Shown in pieces: positions 43,155-52,690 of a DNA stretch of 64,000 nt; position 1 is the stretch's first letter, and each line of letters opens with the position of its first letter. The notes under the pieces are model-generated. The model did no database searches, had not been told where the DNA came from, and saw only the letters and a program-made list of their open reading frames with translations. Position numbers and translations under genes: made by a program. Origin of the DNA: JAIEPW01 sp964471915 (lineage in GTDB: Bacteria > Acidobacteriota > Terriglobia > Bryobacterales > Bryobacteraceae); contig CAYYID010000025.1 in assembly GCA_964471915.1 (NCBI GenBank), forward strand, positions 1 through 64,000, read 5' to 3'.

Positions 43155-45851
43155 ATGGCTGAATCGCCGAAGTTTTCCTCGGTGCTGTACTTGCCGCCGC
43201 ACCCGTTGGACGTCTTCTTTGCGCCGCAGAACGTCGCCGTCATCGGCGCCACGGAAACCGAGAACTCGGTGGGCCGCACGGCGCTGTGGAATCTGATCAG
43301 TTCCCCGTTTGGAGGCACGGTGTTTCCCGTGAATCCGCGGCGCCCCAGCGTGCTGGGCATCAAGGCCTATCGTTCGATCGGCGAAGTGCCGGCGAAGGTG
43401 GATCTCGCGGTGGTGATCACCAAGGCGGACACCGTGCCCGCGGTGATCCGCGAGTGCGGCGAGGCGGGCGTGCAGGGCGCCATCGTCATTTCGGCCGGGT
43501 TCAAGGAGATGGGACCGGCGGGCGCCGCGCTGGAGCAGCAGGTGTTCGCCGAAGCGCGGCGCTTCGGCATCCGGATCATCGGCCCGAACTGCCTCGGCGT
43601 CATGAGCCCGCTTTCCGGTTTGAACGCCACCTTTTCGGCCGGCATGGCGCGCGCGGGCAGCGTCGGCTTTCTTAGTCAGAGCGGCGCACTGATGACCGCG
43701 ATTCTCGACTGGAGCTTCGAGCAGAAGGTCGGGTTCAGCGCCTTCGTGTCGATGGGCTCGATGCTCGATGTGGATTGGGGCGACCTCATCACGTATCTGG
43801 GCCGGGATCCCCGGACGCGCTCCATCCTGATCTACATGGAGTCGGTCGGCAACGCCCGTTCGTTCCTGTCGGCCGCGCGCGAAGTGGCGCTGTCGAAGCC
43901 GATCATCGTCATGAAGGCGGGCCGCACGCAGGCCGGCAGCCAGGCGGCGGCGTCGCATACCGGCGCGATGACCGGCTCCGACGAAGTGCTGGACGCCGCG
44001 TTCCGGCGGGTGGGCGTGCTGCGCGTGGACCGCATTGCGGATCTGTTCTCGATGGCCGAGGTGCTCGACAAGCAGCCGCGCCCGCGGGGTCCGCGCCTGG
44101 CGATCGTCACCAACGCCGGCGGACCGGCCGTACTGGCGGCGGACGCCCTGATCTCGTCCGGAGGCGAACTCGCCCAGCTCAGTCCGGATTCGATCGCGAA
44201 GCTCGATGCGGCGCTGCCGCCGCACTGGAGCCGCGGCAACCCGATCGACGTCCTCGGCGACGCGGGGCCGGAGCGCTACGGCGCCGCCGTCGAGACCGCG
44301 GCGAAGGATCCCAACGCGGACGGGCTGCTCGTCATCCTCACCCCGCAGGACATGACCGACGCCACCCGTACCGCCGAACTGCTGAAGCCCTACGCGCGCA
44401 CGAACAAGCCGGTGATCGCCTCGTGGATGGGCGGCGGCGAGGTCGCCGCCGGCGACCGGATCCTGACGGCGGCGGGCATCCCGACGTTCCCCTACCCGGA
44501 CACCGCAGTGCGGGCGTTCGAGTACATGTGGTCGTACTCGCGGAACCTGCGTTCGATCTACGAGACGCCGGAACTTGACGAGGACACCGAGCGCTCGGCC
44601 GCCGATCACCAGGCGGCGCTGGGGCTGGTGGAGTCCGTGCGGGCCGGGGGCCGCACGCTGCTGACCGAGAGCGAAGCCAAGCAGGTGCTGGCGCGCTACG
44701 GGATCCCGGTGGTGGAGACGCGCGTCGCCGCGACCGCCGACGAAGCCGCCGCCGCCGCGGGCGCGCTCGGCTATCCCGTGGTGGTGAAGCTCTATTCCCA
44801 CACCATCACGCACAAGACCGATGTCGGCGGCGTGGTGCTGAACCTGCGCGACGCCGCGGCCGTGCGCGCGGCGTTTGCCGGGATACAGGAACGGGTGCCC
44901 GCGGCGGACTTCCAGGGCGTCACCGTGCAGCCCATGATCAAACGGGAGGGCTACGAACTGATCCTCGGCATGTCCGTCGACGCGCAGTTCGGTCCCGTGA
45001 TCCTGTTCGGCGCGGGCGGGCAACTGGTGGAGATCCTCGACGACACCGCGCTGGGCCTGCCGCCCCTAACCTCGACGCTGGCGCGCCTGATGATCGACCG
45101 CACGCGGATCGCGAAGGCGCTGCAGGGGATCCGGGGCCGTGCCCCGGTGGATTTCGGCGCGCTGGAGCAGGTGCTGGTGCGCTTCTCGCAACTGATCGCC
45201 GAGCTGAAGGCGATTCAGGAGGTGGACATCAATCCGTTGCTGGTGTCCCCGGAGGGCATCGTGGCGCTGGATGCGCGCATTGTGATCGGCGCGGCGGGAG
45301 CGCCGGCGCGCGCCAAGATGGCCATCCGGCCGTATCCGCGCCAATACTCCGCGCACTGGACCTCGAAGAACGGAGTCCCGCTGCGCATCCGGCCCATCCG
45401 TCCGGAGGATGAGCCGCTGATCCGGGCCTTCCACGAGGGGCTGAGCGAGCGGAGCGTCTACTTGCGGTACCTGCAGTCGCTGCGCCTGAACCAGCGCGTG
45501 GCGCACGACCGGCTCACGCGGATCTGCTTCAATGATTACGACCGCGAGATCGCCCTTGTGGCCCAGGCGGCGGACGATCGCATTGTCGCCGTCGGACGCC
45601 TGCAGAAGGTGCCGGGCACCGACGAGGCGGAGATCGCGATGCTGGTCAGCGACGAGTTCCAGGGTCACGGCATCGGCGGGGAGCTGACGCGCCGTCTGAT
45701 CGCGGTGGCCCGGGCGGAAGGCGTGGAAAAGATCGTCGCCGATGTCCTGGCCGAGAACCGGGCGATGCAAGCGGTGTTCTCGCGCGAGGGGTTCCAGTTC
45801 TCGCGGGAGCTGGGGGACACGACGGTGCGGGCGGAGCTGTCGCTCGCGTAA
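43155..45851 (+). CDS. NDP-forming acyl-CoA ligase fused to GNAT acetyltransferase (Pat/AcdA-like)
   Basis: 898 residues. Order of domains: CoA-binding domain (about 20-150, VAVIGATETENSVGRTALWN), ligase domain with SHTGAMTGSDEV at His268, a linker, ATP-grasp (about 490-700, TLLTESEAKQVLARYGIPVV) and GNAT (about 730-890, EFQGHGIGGELTRRL). The build is that of lysine acetyltransferase Pat/PatZ, which inactivates acetyl-CoA synthetase, and of ADP-forming acetate-CoA ligases. His268 is the phosphorylated His of active ligases, so catalysis may be retained. GATAAT at 43143-43148 lies 6 nt before the ATG. Confidence 0.88.
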   Translation: MAESPKFSSVLYLPPHPLDVFFAPQNVAVIGATETENSVGRTALWNLISSPFGGTVFPVNPRRPSVLGIKAYRSIGEVPAKVDLAVVITKADTVPAVIRECGEAGVQGAIVISAGFKEMGPAGAALEQQVFAEARRFGIRIIGPNCLGVMSPLSGLNATFSAGMARAGSVGFLSQSGALMTAILDWSFEQKVGFSAFVSMGSMLDVDWGDLITYLGRDPRTRSILIYMESVGNARSFLSAAREVALSKPIIVMKAGRTQAGSQAAASHTGAMTGSDEVLDAAFRRVGVLRVDRIADLFSMAEVLDKQPRPRGPRLAIVTNAGGPAVLAADALISSGGELAQLSPDSIAKLDAALPPHWSRGNPIDVLGDAGPERYGAAVETAAKDPNADGLLVILTPQDMTDATRTAELLKPYARTNKPVIASWMGGGEVAAGDRILTAAGIPTFPYPDTAVRAFEYMWSYSRNLRSIYETPELDEDTERSAADHQAALGLVESVRAGGRTLLTESEAKQVLARYGIPVVETRVAATADEAAAAAGALGYPVVVKLYSHTITHKTDVGGVVLNLRDAAAVRAAFAGIQERVPAADFQGVTVQPMIKREGYELILGMSVDAQFGPVILFGAGGQLVEILDDTALGLPPLTSTLARLMIDRTRIAKALQGIRGRAPVDFGALEQVLVRFSQLIAELKAIQEVDINPLLVSPEGIVALDARIVIGAAGAPARAKMAIRPYPRQYSAHWTSKNGVPLRIRPIRPEDEPLIRAFHEGLSERSVYLRYLQSLRLNQRVAHDRLTRICFNDYDREIALVAQAADDRIVAVGRLQKVPGTDEAEIAMLVSDEFQGHGIGGELTRRLIAVARAEGVEKIVADVLAENRAMQAVFSREGFQFSRELGDTTVRAELSLA

Positions 45852-45858
45852 CCGGCGC

Positions 45859-45895
45859 GGGACTTCGCGTCGGCCCCGCATGGGGGCCAAAGTCC
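45859..45895. repeat. Dispersed hairpin repeat, copy D
   Basis: GGGACTTCGCGTCGGCCCC and TGGGGGCCAAAGTCC form the hairpin shared with copies A and C. This copy lacks the long leading part. It lies between the acyl-CoA ligase gene and the S9 peptidase gene. Confidence 0.6.
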
Positions 45896-45935
45896 GCGCC
45901 GTTAGACATCCGCGGCGCGCGGCCTACCGCCGCGA

Positions 45936-45941
45936 TATAAT
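45936..45941 (+). promoter_or_regulatory. TATAAT -10 box of the S9 peptidase gene
   Basis: Exact consensus TATAAT 20 nt before ATG 45962, with GAAGGGA between as a possible ribosome-binding site. No good -35 hexamer is visible at 17 nt. Confidence 0.55.
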
Positions 45942-45961
45942 CGCCCCCCGAAGGGACTTCC

Positions 45962-47962
45962 ATGCGCCAACTGCTTCTGCTGCTCGCCGCGCTCGCGGCC
46001 TTCGCCGCCCGCTACGACTTCGACACGCCCGGCAAGATCGTCCGCGTCGGTGATCCCCAGATCGCGCCGGACGGCAAGTCCGTCGCCATCACGGTCTCGC
46101 GCTCCAACTTCGCCGAGAATCGCAACGACACGGATATCGTGCTGGTCGACATCGCCACGAAGTCCCAGCGCGTGCTGACCTTCGGCCGCCGCGGGGCGGG
46201 GAATCCGCGGTGGTCGCCCGACGGCACGCAGCTCGCCTACACCGCCACCATCGACAACCGAGCGCAGGTGTTCGTCCTGCCCTTAAGCGGCGGCGATTCG
46301 CGCCAGGTGACCCGCGCGGTTACGGGCGTGCAGAACTTCAGTTGGCGTCCCGACGGCAAGGCCATCGCTTACAACGCCTTCGACGAGGAACCGAAGAAGG
46401 AAGGCGAGGAGCGCTTCAACCGCGCCTTCGAAGTCCAGCACAACCATTACCTGATGCAGGAAGCGCCGCGGCCTTCGCACCTGTGGCTGCAGGCCCTCGA
46501 CGGCACGCCGGCGCGCCGCCTGACCTCCGGCTCCTGGACGCTGCCCGTCGCGTTCCCGCCCGGCCCGCCGCCGCCCGCCGCCGCCTGGGCCGGCAACAAC
46601 GCCGTCGCCATCGTGAAGCTGCCCACGCCCTACTCGGGCGATTTCGACCGCAGCCAGATCCAGATCCTCGACACCACGACCGGCGCGATGCGCGCCCTCA
46701 CCGGCCGCTCCAAACAGGAAACGCAGCCGGTGGTCTCGCCCGACGGCACGAAGGTCGCCTACTGGTTCCCGAAGGACGGCGAATCGAAAAACGTCAACCA
46801 CATCTTCGTTACCTCGGTTTCCGGCGGCGAAGGATCCAGCGTCACCAGGTCGCTGGACCGCCACATCCTGCGCGCCATCTGGACCCCGGACTCGAAAGCG
46901 CTGCTCATTGCCGCCGCCGAAGGGACTTCCGTGGGCATCTGGATGCAGCCCCTTGACGGCTCCGCGCCCAAGAAACTCGACACCGGGAATCTCGTCGCGT
47001 CGGGAGGCTTCGGGCTCGACGCTTCCATCAGCGGCGACGGCCGCATCGCGCTGGCGGCGAGTTCCTCGTCGCGGCCGGCGGAGCTGTACTACTACGCCTC
47101 GGCGAGCGCCAAACCCGAGCGGCTGACCAGCTTCAACGATCCCATCGCCGCGCTCGAACTCGGCAAGGTGGAATCCATCGAATGGACCTTCGAGGGCCAC
47201 GCCCAGGATGGCGTCATCACCTATCCGCCCGATTACCAGGCGGGCCGCAAGTACCCGCTGGTGCTCTACATCCACGGCGGACCGCGGTCTTCCTCGAAGA
47301 CCTCTTTCTCCGGCCGCGCGCAGTTGATGGCCGCGCAGGGCTGGATCGTCTTCGAACCCAACTATCGCGGCTCCGACAATCGCGGCAACGCGTTTCAGGC
47401 GGCCATCTGGAACGACGCCGGCGCGGGCCCGGGCCGCGACGTGATGAGCGGGCTCGAGCAGTTGAAGAAGCGCGGCCTGGTCGACGAAACCAAGATGGCC
47501 GTCTCCGGCTGGTCCTACGGCGGCTACATGACGACGTGGATGATCGGTAACTACCCGGGGATCTGGAAAGCCGCGGTGGCGGGAGCCGCGGTGACGGACA
47601 TGATCCACCAGTACGACCTCGGCGACTCGAACGTTCGCCGCGGCGCGAGCTTCGGCGGCTCGCCCTACACGGACCCCAAGCGCCTGCAGTCGTTCATCGA
47701 GCAGTCCCCGATGAACAAGATCCCGCAGGCGCGCACGCCGACGCTGATCCTGGCGCTGACGGGCGATTATCGCGTGCCGCCGACGCAATCTTACCGGCTG
47801 TACCACGCGTTGCGCGACAACAACGTGCCGGTGAAGTTTTTCGCGTATCCGCTGCCGGGGCACAACGCGAGCGATCCGGTGCACCAGCGCGACATCGACC
47901 GGCGTTGGATCGGGTGGCTGAAGGCGTACCTGGACGGCACGGCTCCCAGCGGCGGGGAGTAG
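45962..47962 (+). CDS. Exported S9 family prolyl oligopeptidase-type peptidase
   Basis: 666 residues with a signal peptide (MRQLLLLLAALAAFA). A seven-bladed beta-propeller of WD40-like PD40 repeats (RWSPDGTQLAYTATI, SWRPDGKAIAYNAFD, VSPDGTKVAYWFPKD) fills the first 420 residues. The C-terminal catalytic domain has YIHGGPRS, nucleophile Ser518 in SGWSYGGYMTTWM, Asp in ALTGDYRVP and His in PLPGHNASDP. Resembles acylaminoacyl peptidases that trim short peptides. Confidence 0.93.
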   Translation: MRQLLLLLAALAAFAARYDFDTPGKIVRVGDPQIAPDGKSVAITVSRSNFAENRNDTDIVLVDIATKSQRVLTFGRRGAGNPRWSPDGTQLAYTATIDNRAQVFVLPLSGGDSRQVTRAVTGVQNFSWRPDGKAIAYNAFDEEPKKEGEERFNRAFEVQHNHYLMQEAPRPSHLWLQALDGTPARRLTSGSWTLPVAFPPGPPPPAAAWAGNNAVAIVKLPTPYSGDFDRSQIQILDTTTGAMRALTGRSKQETQPVVSPDGTKVAYWFPKDGESKNVNHIFVTSVSGGEGSSVTRSLDRHILRAIWTPDSKALLIAAAEGTSVGIWMQPLDGSAPKKLDTGNLVASGGFGLDASISGDGRIALAASSSSRPAELYYYASASAKPERLTSFNDPIAALELGKVESIEWTFEGHAQDGVITYPPDYQAGRKYPLVLYIHGGPRSSSKTSFSGRAQLMAAQGWIVFEPNYRGSDNRGNAFQAAIWNDAGAGPGRDVMSGLEQLKKRGLVDETKMAVSGWSYGGYMTTWMIGNYPGIWKAAVAGAAVTDMIHQYDLGDSNVRRGASFGGSPYTDPKRLQSFIEQSPMNKIPQARTPTLILALTGDYRVPPTQSYRLYHALRDNNVPVKFFAYPLPGHNASDPVHQRDIDRRWIGWLKAYLDGTAPSGGE

Positions 47963-48102
47963 GCGGCGCAACAGCCTCGCGAAGCTTGGGGAACAGCAGC
48001 CGGAGCCGCCGCCGGTAGGCGGCGGGTAAGGGCCAGGCGAGCCGGCCTGCGCTGACGGCCCCCATTGGCTTTCCCGCCGCCTCCGCATATCATGGAGCTG
48101 CC

Positions 48103-48588
48103 ATGCTCGAACGCCGTGCTTTTCTCTTGCTCCCCGGCGTGCTGACCCTCCACGCGCTCCCGCGCGCGGCCGCGCCGAAGTTCCAGGCCAAATCGATGAC
48201 CGGCGAGTCCTTCAACAACGATTCGCTGAAGGGCCGCGTGGTCCTGATCCAGTTCTGGACCACCTGGTGCGGCGTGTGCCGCGGCGACCAGCCGGCCGTG
48301 GACGCCGCGGCCCGCGAATATGCCGGACGCCTGGTGGTGCTCGCCGTGAGCGTGGGCGAATCGCGCCAGCGCGTCGCCCGCTACCTCGCGAATTCGCCCC
48401 GACCCATGCCGGTGGTGCTGAACGAGGACACGAACCTCGCCACGCGCTTCGAGATCCCCGGTTTCCCGAAGTACGTCCTCATCGGCAAGGAAGGCGAGCT
48501 GCTCCACGAGGTCGCCGGAGGGTTGCGTGCGTCGGGCATCGCGCAACTGCTGGCGAAAGCCGGGCTCGAGGAGCCGAACGGCAAGTAG
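48103..48588 (+). CDS. TlpA-like exported thioredoxin-fold protein
   Basis: 161 residues. Signal peptide with Arg pair (MLERRAFLLLPGVLTLHALP), then a thioredoxin fold with LIQFWTTWCGVCRGDQPAVD and cis-Pro loop FPKYVLIGKEG. WCGVC is a redox-active pair. A TATCAT -10 at 48088-48093 is 9 nt before the ATG with GGAG in between. It ends 4 nt from the convergent BNR-protein gene. Confidence 0.85.
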   Translation: MLERRAFLLLPGVLTLHALPRAAAPKFQAKSMTGESFNNDSLKGRVVLIQFWTTWCGVCRGDQPAVDAAAREYAGRLVVLAVSVGESRQRVARYLANSPRPMPVVLNEDTNLATRFEIPGFPKYVLIGKEGELLHEVAGGLRASGIAQLLAKAGLEEPNGK

Positions 48589-48592
48589 CTGC

Positions 48593-51500
48593 TTAGCGGA
48601 GGCCCGCGGCGTCGATCTCCTTGGCCAGCGCCTGCCAGTCGCGCCGCAACGCGGCGAAGGACTTTTCCACCGCCGCCGCAGCCGCGACCGCCTGCGTCGT
48701 AGGCGGCTCGTCCGCGCCTTGCAGGATGTTGTACACCTGCGTCGCCTCGCCAGCCACACGCGCCAGGCCGGGGTCGCCGCTTTCGAGCGCCGCGGCCCGC
48801 TTGTCGAACGCCTGCGCCCGGGCGTCCTGGGATCCCCGCAGCTTCGCCCGCGCCGCGCGCAGCGCCGCCAGATCCGCCGCCGCCTGCTCCACGATCCGCG
48901 CCAGGTTCCGCGACAGCTCGAACTGCCGCGCGAGCGCCGTCGGCGGCGTCTGGATCCGGGGATCCATCTTCAAAATCAGCGGGCGCGTGACGGTCTGCCC
49001 GCCGGCCGTCAACCGCACGGTGTACGCGCCGGGCTGCGCCCAGGGACCCTTGGGCGACCGCGCCGTGTTGCGGTAGATCGCCGCGATCGGATACTCGCGC
49101 CGCCCGAACGGCGGCGTCGTATGGTGCACGTCCCACACGAATCTGTGCATGCCCGCGCGCTTCTCGAGCGGCTGGTGCGACCGGAACCAGTACGTGGGAT
49201 AAGAAAACTGGCGCGGATCCCCGAGGTCCGGCGCGTCCTCGCTCGTGTACTTGCGCACCACCTGGCCCGCGCCGTCCAGGATCTCCAGAGTTACCGACGC
49301 CGCGGCGCTCTCCAGCCAGTAATAGAGAATCGCCCCGTCGGGCGGATTCTCCCCCGCGGGTTCTTCGGGCGGCAGCGGCGTGTCGGTGTTCTTGTTCCAG
49401 CGCACCCGGTAGGCCGTTTGCGGCGGGAACAGGTGCACCGGCTGCGGCCGCGCCGCGGCGAGATCGCGCAGCGGGCTGATGTCGTCCAGGATCCAGAACG
49501 ATCGCCCGTGCGTCCCCACCACGACATCGTCGTCCTTGATCACGAGGTCGCGGATCGACGTCGCGGGCATGTTCTGGCGCAGCGGATACCAGTTGTCGCC
49601 GTCGTCGGGCGAGAAATAGACCGCGCGCTCGGAACCCGCAAACAGCAGTCCCTTGCGCTTGTGATCTTCCTTCACCGCGTTGATGACGTCGCGCTCCGGA
49701 ATGCCGCGCACAATGCGCTGCCAGGTCTTGCCGCCGTCGCGGGTCCGATAGATGTGCGGGCGCAGGTCGTCCAGGCGAAAACGGTTGATGGCCGCGTAGG
49801 CGGTATTCACGTCGAAGTGCGACGCGTCCATCACGCTCACTTTGCTCCACGGGGTGAGGTCCGGCGGCGTGACGTTGGTCCAGGTCTTGCCGCCGTCGCG
49901 TGTGACGTGGATCAGCCCGTCGTCGGTGCCTGCCCACAGGACGTTCCCGTCCTTGTAGGACGGCGCGAGGGTATAGATCACGCCGCGGCGCCGCAGCTTA
50001 TCCGGATCCTCATACGGCGCCACCGTGGCCGGCGCATCGTACTTCTCGCGCGACAGGTCGGGACTTATCACGTCCCAGGACTGTCCGCCCGTCGTGGTCT
50101 TGAACAGCACGTTGCCCGCCAGATAGAGAACCCGCGGATCCACGGGCGAAAAGAGAATCGGCGCGGTGCGCAGGAAGCGATACTTGCCGGAGCGCACGGC
50201 TTCGGGCGTGATGTTCTGCACCTCGCCGGTGCGGCGGTCGTAACGGGACGCCTTGCCGCCGTAGATGATATCGGGGTTCCGCGGATCGGGCGCGACATAG
50301 CCGTACTCTTCGACGCCGACGGGACGCCACTCACGGAACGTGATCTGCCCGTCGTTGCCGCGGCTCGCCACGCCGGCCGATCCGGACTCCTGCTGCCCGC
50401 CGTACACCCAGTACGGGAACTGGTTGTCGGTGATCACGTGGTAGAACTGCGCGGTGGGCTGGTTGTACCAGCTCGACCACGTTTCGCCGCCGTTCAGCGT
50501 GATCGTCGCGCCCTGGTCCGTGGCGAAGAGCATGATCTCCGGGTGCAGAGGATTGATCCAGATGGTGTGGTAATCGTCGCCACCGGGCGCGCCCTTGAAG
50601 CCGGCGAAGGTCGCGCCGCCGTCCATGGACTTGTAGCTGGCGGTATTGCCAATAAAGACGATGTCGGGGTTCTTCGGATGCACGGCGACACACGCGAAGT
50701 CGGAACCGCGGCCCCAGATGCGCGGCTCGTTGTTGACGCGCCGCCAGGACTCCCCGGCGTCGTCCGAGCGGTACAGCCCGCCCAGGCGCGGCGCATCCAC
50801 CAGCGCGTAGAGGCGGTCCGGCTGCGCCAGGCTGGTCGCGATGCCGATGCGGCCCAGGCCGTCGGCGAACGTGGGCAGTCCACGCGACAGCGCGCGCCAG
50901 GTGTTACCGCCGTCAGTGGACTTGAACAGCCCACTGCCCGGGCCCTGAAACGCGGCGTTCTCCCACGGACCCTGCCGCGCCTGCCACAGCACGGCGTAAA
51001 CGATGTTCGCGTCCCGCGGATCGAACGCCAGGTCCACGCCGCCCGTGTGCTCGTCCTTGTATAGAACCTTCTCCCAGGTGCGGCCGCCGTTGGTGGTGCG
51101 GAAGATGCCGCGTTCGGCGTTCGGGCCGTAGGGATGGCCCAGCACGGCGACGAAGACGCGGTCGGGATTCTTGGGATCGATGACGATCTGCGAGATCTGC
51201 TGGCCGTCGCGGATTCCGGTATTGGTCCAGGTCTTGCCGCCGTCGGTGGACTTGTAGACGCCGTCGCCGGTGGAAAGATCGGGGCGCTGCAGCCCCTCTC
51301 CCGAGGTCGCGTAGACGATGTTCGGGTTCGAGGGCGCCACGCCGACCACGCCAATGGAGCCCGTGGGCTGGTCATCGAAGATCGGGATCCAGGTGCGGCC
51401 GGCGTCGGTGGTTTTCCACACGCCGCCGTTGTTGACGCCGATGTAGAAGACGTGCGGCTGGTCGGGGATGCCCGCGGCGCCGACGGTGCGGCCGGCGCGG

Positions 51501-51601
51501 TGGGGTCCGATCATGCGCCAGCGCAGGCCGGCATAGTGGCGGGGCTCGATTTGGGGGAACGCGAGCGTCGCGAGCAGCAGGAGCGAGAAAAGGGGTCGCA
51601 T
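48593..51601 (-). CDS. Large secreted BNR/sortilin-like beta-propeller protein
   Basis: 1,002 residues with a signal peptide (MRPLFSLLLLATLAFPQIEP). Repeated BNR/Asp-box blades: GVWKTTDAGRTWIPIFDD, GVYKSTDGGKTWTNTG, GLFKSTDGGNTWRALSRG, ALVDAPRLGGLYRSDDAGES and IYRTRDGGKTWQRIV. The fold is that of the Vps10/sortilin or photosystem-assembly-like propellers. The C-terminal 200 residues are helical. Members are numerous in Acidobacteriota and of unknown role, probably binding peptides or glycans outside the cell. No terminator is visible beyond its stop. Confidence 0.85.
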   Translation of the reverse strand: MRPLFSLLLLATLAFPQIEPRHYAGLRWRMIGPHRAGRTVGAAGIPDQPHVFYIGVNNGGVWKTTDAGRTWIPIFDDQPTGSIGVVGVAPSNPNIVYATSGEGLQRPDLSTGDGVYKSTDGGKTWTNTGIRDGQQISQIVIDPKNPDRVFVAVLGHPYGPNAERGIFRTTNGGRTWEKVLYKDEHTGGVDLAFDPRDANIVYAVLWQARQGPWENAAFQGPGSGLFKSTDGGNTWRALSRGLPTFADGLGRIGIATSLAQPDRLYALVDAPRLGGLYRSDDAGESWRRVNNEPRIWGRGSDFACVAVHPKNPDIVFIGNTASYKSMDGGATFAGFKGAPGGDDYHTIWINPLHPEIMLFATDQGATITLNGGETWSSWYNQPTAQFYHVITDNQFPYWVYGGQQESGSAGVASRGNDGQITFREWRPVGVEEYGYVAPDPRNPDIIYGGKASRYDRRTGEVQNITPEAVRSGKYRFLRTAPILFSPVDPRVLYLAGNVLFKTTTGGQSWDVISPDLSREKYDAPATVAPYEDPDKLRRRGVIYTLAPSYKDGNVLWAGTDDGLIHVTRDGGKTWTNVTPPDLTPWSKVSVMDASHFDVNTAYAAINRFRLDDLRPHIYRTRDGGKTWQRIVRGIPERDVINAVKEDHKRKGLLFAGSERAVYFSPDDGDNWYPLRQNMPATSIRDLVIKDDDVVVGTHGRSFWILDDISPLRDLAAARPQPVHLFPPQTAYRVRWNKNTDTPLPPEEPAGENPPDGAILYYWLESAAASVTLEILDGAGQVVRKYTSEDAPDLGDPRQFSYPTYWFRSHQPLEKRAGMHRFVWDVHHTTPPFGRREYPIAAIYRNTARSPKGPWAQPGAYTVRLTAGGQTVTRPLILKMDPRIQTPPTALARQFELSRNLARIVEQAAADLAALRAARAKLRGSQDARAQAFDKRAAALESGDPGLARVAGEATQVYNILQGADEPPTTQAVAAAAAVEKSFAALRRDWQALAKEIDAAGLR

Positions 51602-51694
51602 GGGGAAGTCATATTGTGACGCACGGCGCGGCGCGGCTCAACGTATGCCCTCAACCTCGGCGGGATTCGTCCGAAAAGGAAAGGCGGAGGCGAC

Positions 51695-52690
51695 TTGATC
51701 TCGATCCACCGGCAGATGAACGAACTGGGGCGTCTGGAAGCGCTGGGCGCCGACGCGCTCGAGTGCTATCGCGAGGCGATGCGGCACGCCGCCGAGTACG
51801 CCGTGGAACTGGATCCGGCGCGGATCCAGGCCCTGCGGGACCAGGTGCGGGAACTGGCCGCCGCACTGGAGGGGGCCGGTCCGGAGCAACTTGCCGCCTC
51901 CCGTCCGCGCTTCCTGCAGGCGCTGGCGGACTACCGGGATCAGGCGCAGCCGCGCGTGGACCGGCTGCGGCGGGAAGTGGCGGAGGCCGCCGAAGCTCTA
52001 CGCTCCATGGGCGCGCAGCTCACGGAATCGTCCGGCGCGGTTGCGGGCGGCATCGACCATCAGATCCGCACCCTGCGGGACCTCACTGCGATCGATAACC
52101 TGCCCGCGGTGCGCTCCGGCCTGGAACGCGCGGTCTCCGGACTGGAGCAGCAGGTACGCGAGCTGCGCGCGGAAAACGAACGCATCGTCGCGCAGATGCG
52201 CGACGAAGTGCGCACCCTGCAGCGGCAGATCGAGCAGGCGCAGCGTCCCGCCTCCGGCGATTCCGGCGCGGGATTCGCCGGGCGGCGCGCCGGGGAGGCG
52301 GCTCTGGCGGAAGCACTCGCCCGGCCCGGCGCCTTCGCAGCCGCCCTCGTCTATCTGCGCAACTGGAAGCGCCTCAAGCTCGACCACCACGAGCGCCAGC
52401 AGCACGAAATCCTCGCCGCGGTCGGCCAGCGCCTCCGCGACGCCTTCGGCGCGGAAACGCTGCTGGTCCGCTGGGCCGACGACGAACTCCTCGCCCTGTG
52501 CCACCTGGATTCCAAGACGCCGCATCTCACGCGCGCCCTGGCCGAACGCCTCACCAAACCGGTGGAACTCGGCGGCGCCTGTGTCGCGACCCTGCAGGCC
52601 GGTTGGGCCATGCTCGAAGTCCGCGAGCCCGAGCCGCTCGCCGCCCTGCTCAACCGCATCGCCCAGCTCGAGCGCAGCCTCACCCGCTGA
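51695..52690 (+). CDS. Coiled-coil protein with degenerate GGDEF-like domain
   Basis: 331 residues, cytoplasmic. Residues 1-190 are a long coiled coil (RIQALRDQVRELAAALEGAG; VSGLEQQVRELRAENERIVA). From about 215 the domain resembles GGDEF (AAALVYLRNWKRLKLDHHER, then LLVRWADDELLALCHLD), but the catalytic GGDEF is ADDEL, so cyclic-di-GMP synthesis is not expected. The start is TTG 51695 with GGAGG upstream; ATG 51716 is the alternative. It ends overlapping the convergent GNAT gene by 11 nt. Confidence 0.7.
   Translation: MISIHRQMNELGRLEALGADALECYREAMRHAAEYAVELDPARIQALRDQVRELAAALEGAGPEQLAASRPRFLQALADYRDQAQPRVDRLRREVAEAAEALRSMGAQLTESSGAVAGGIDHQIRTLRDLTAIDNLPAVRSGLERAVSGLEQQVRELRAENERIVAQMRDEVRTLQRQIEQAQRPASGDSGAGFAGRRAGEAALAEALARPGAFAAALVYLRNWKRLKLDHHERQQHEILAAVGQRLRDAFGAETLLVRWADDELLALCHLDSKTPHLTRALAERLTKPVELGGACVATLQAGWAMLEVREPEPLAALLNRIAQLERSLTR

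Noticed and set aside
42063..45023. 986-codon minus-strand frame spanning hydrolase and acyl-CoA ligase genes
   Set aside because: Only the first-described 350 residues resemble protein families; the upstream part is antisense to the ligase gene and has shadow-like composition.
48527..51064. 845-codon plus-strand frame opposite the BNR protein
   Set aside because: Antisense shadow: no motifs and Arg/Val/His-rich; the minus-strand BNR repeats are clear.
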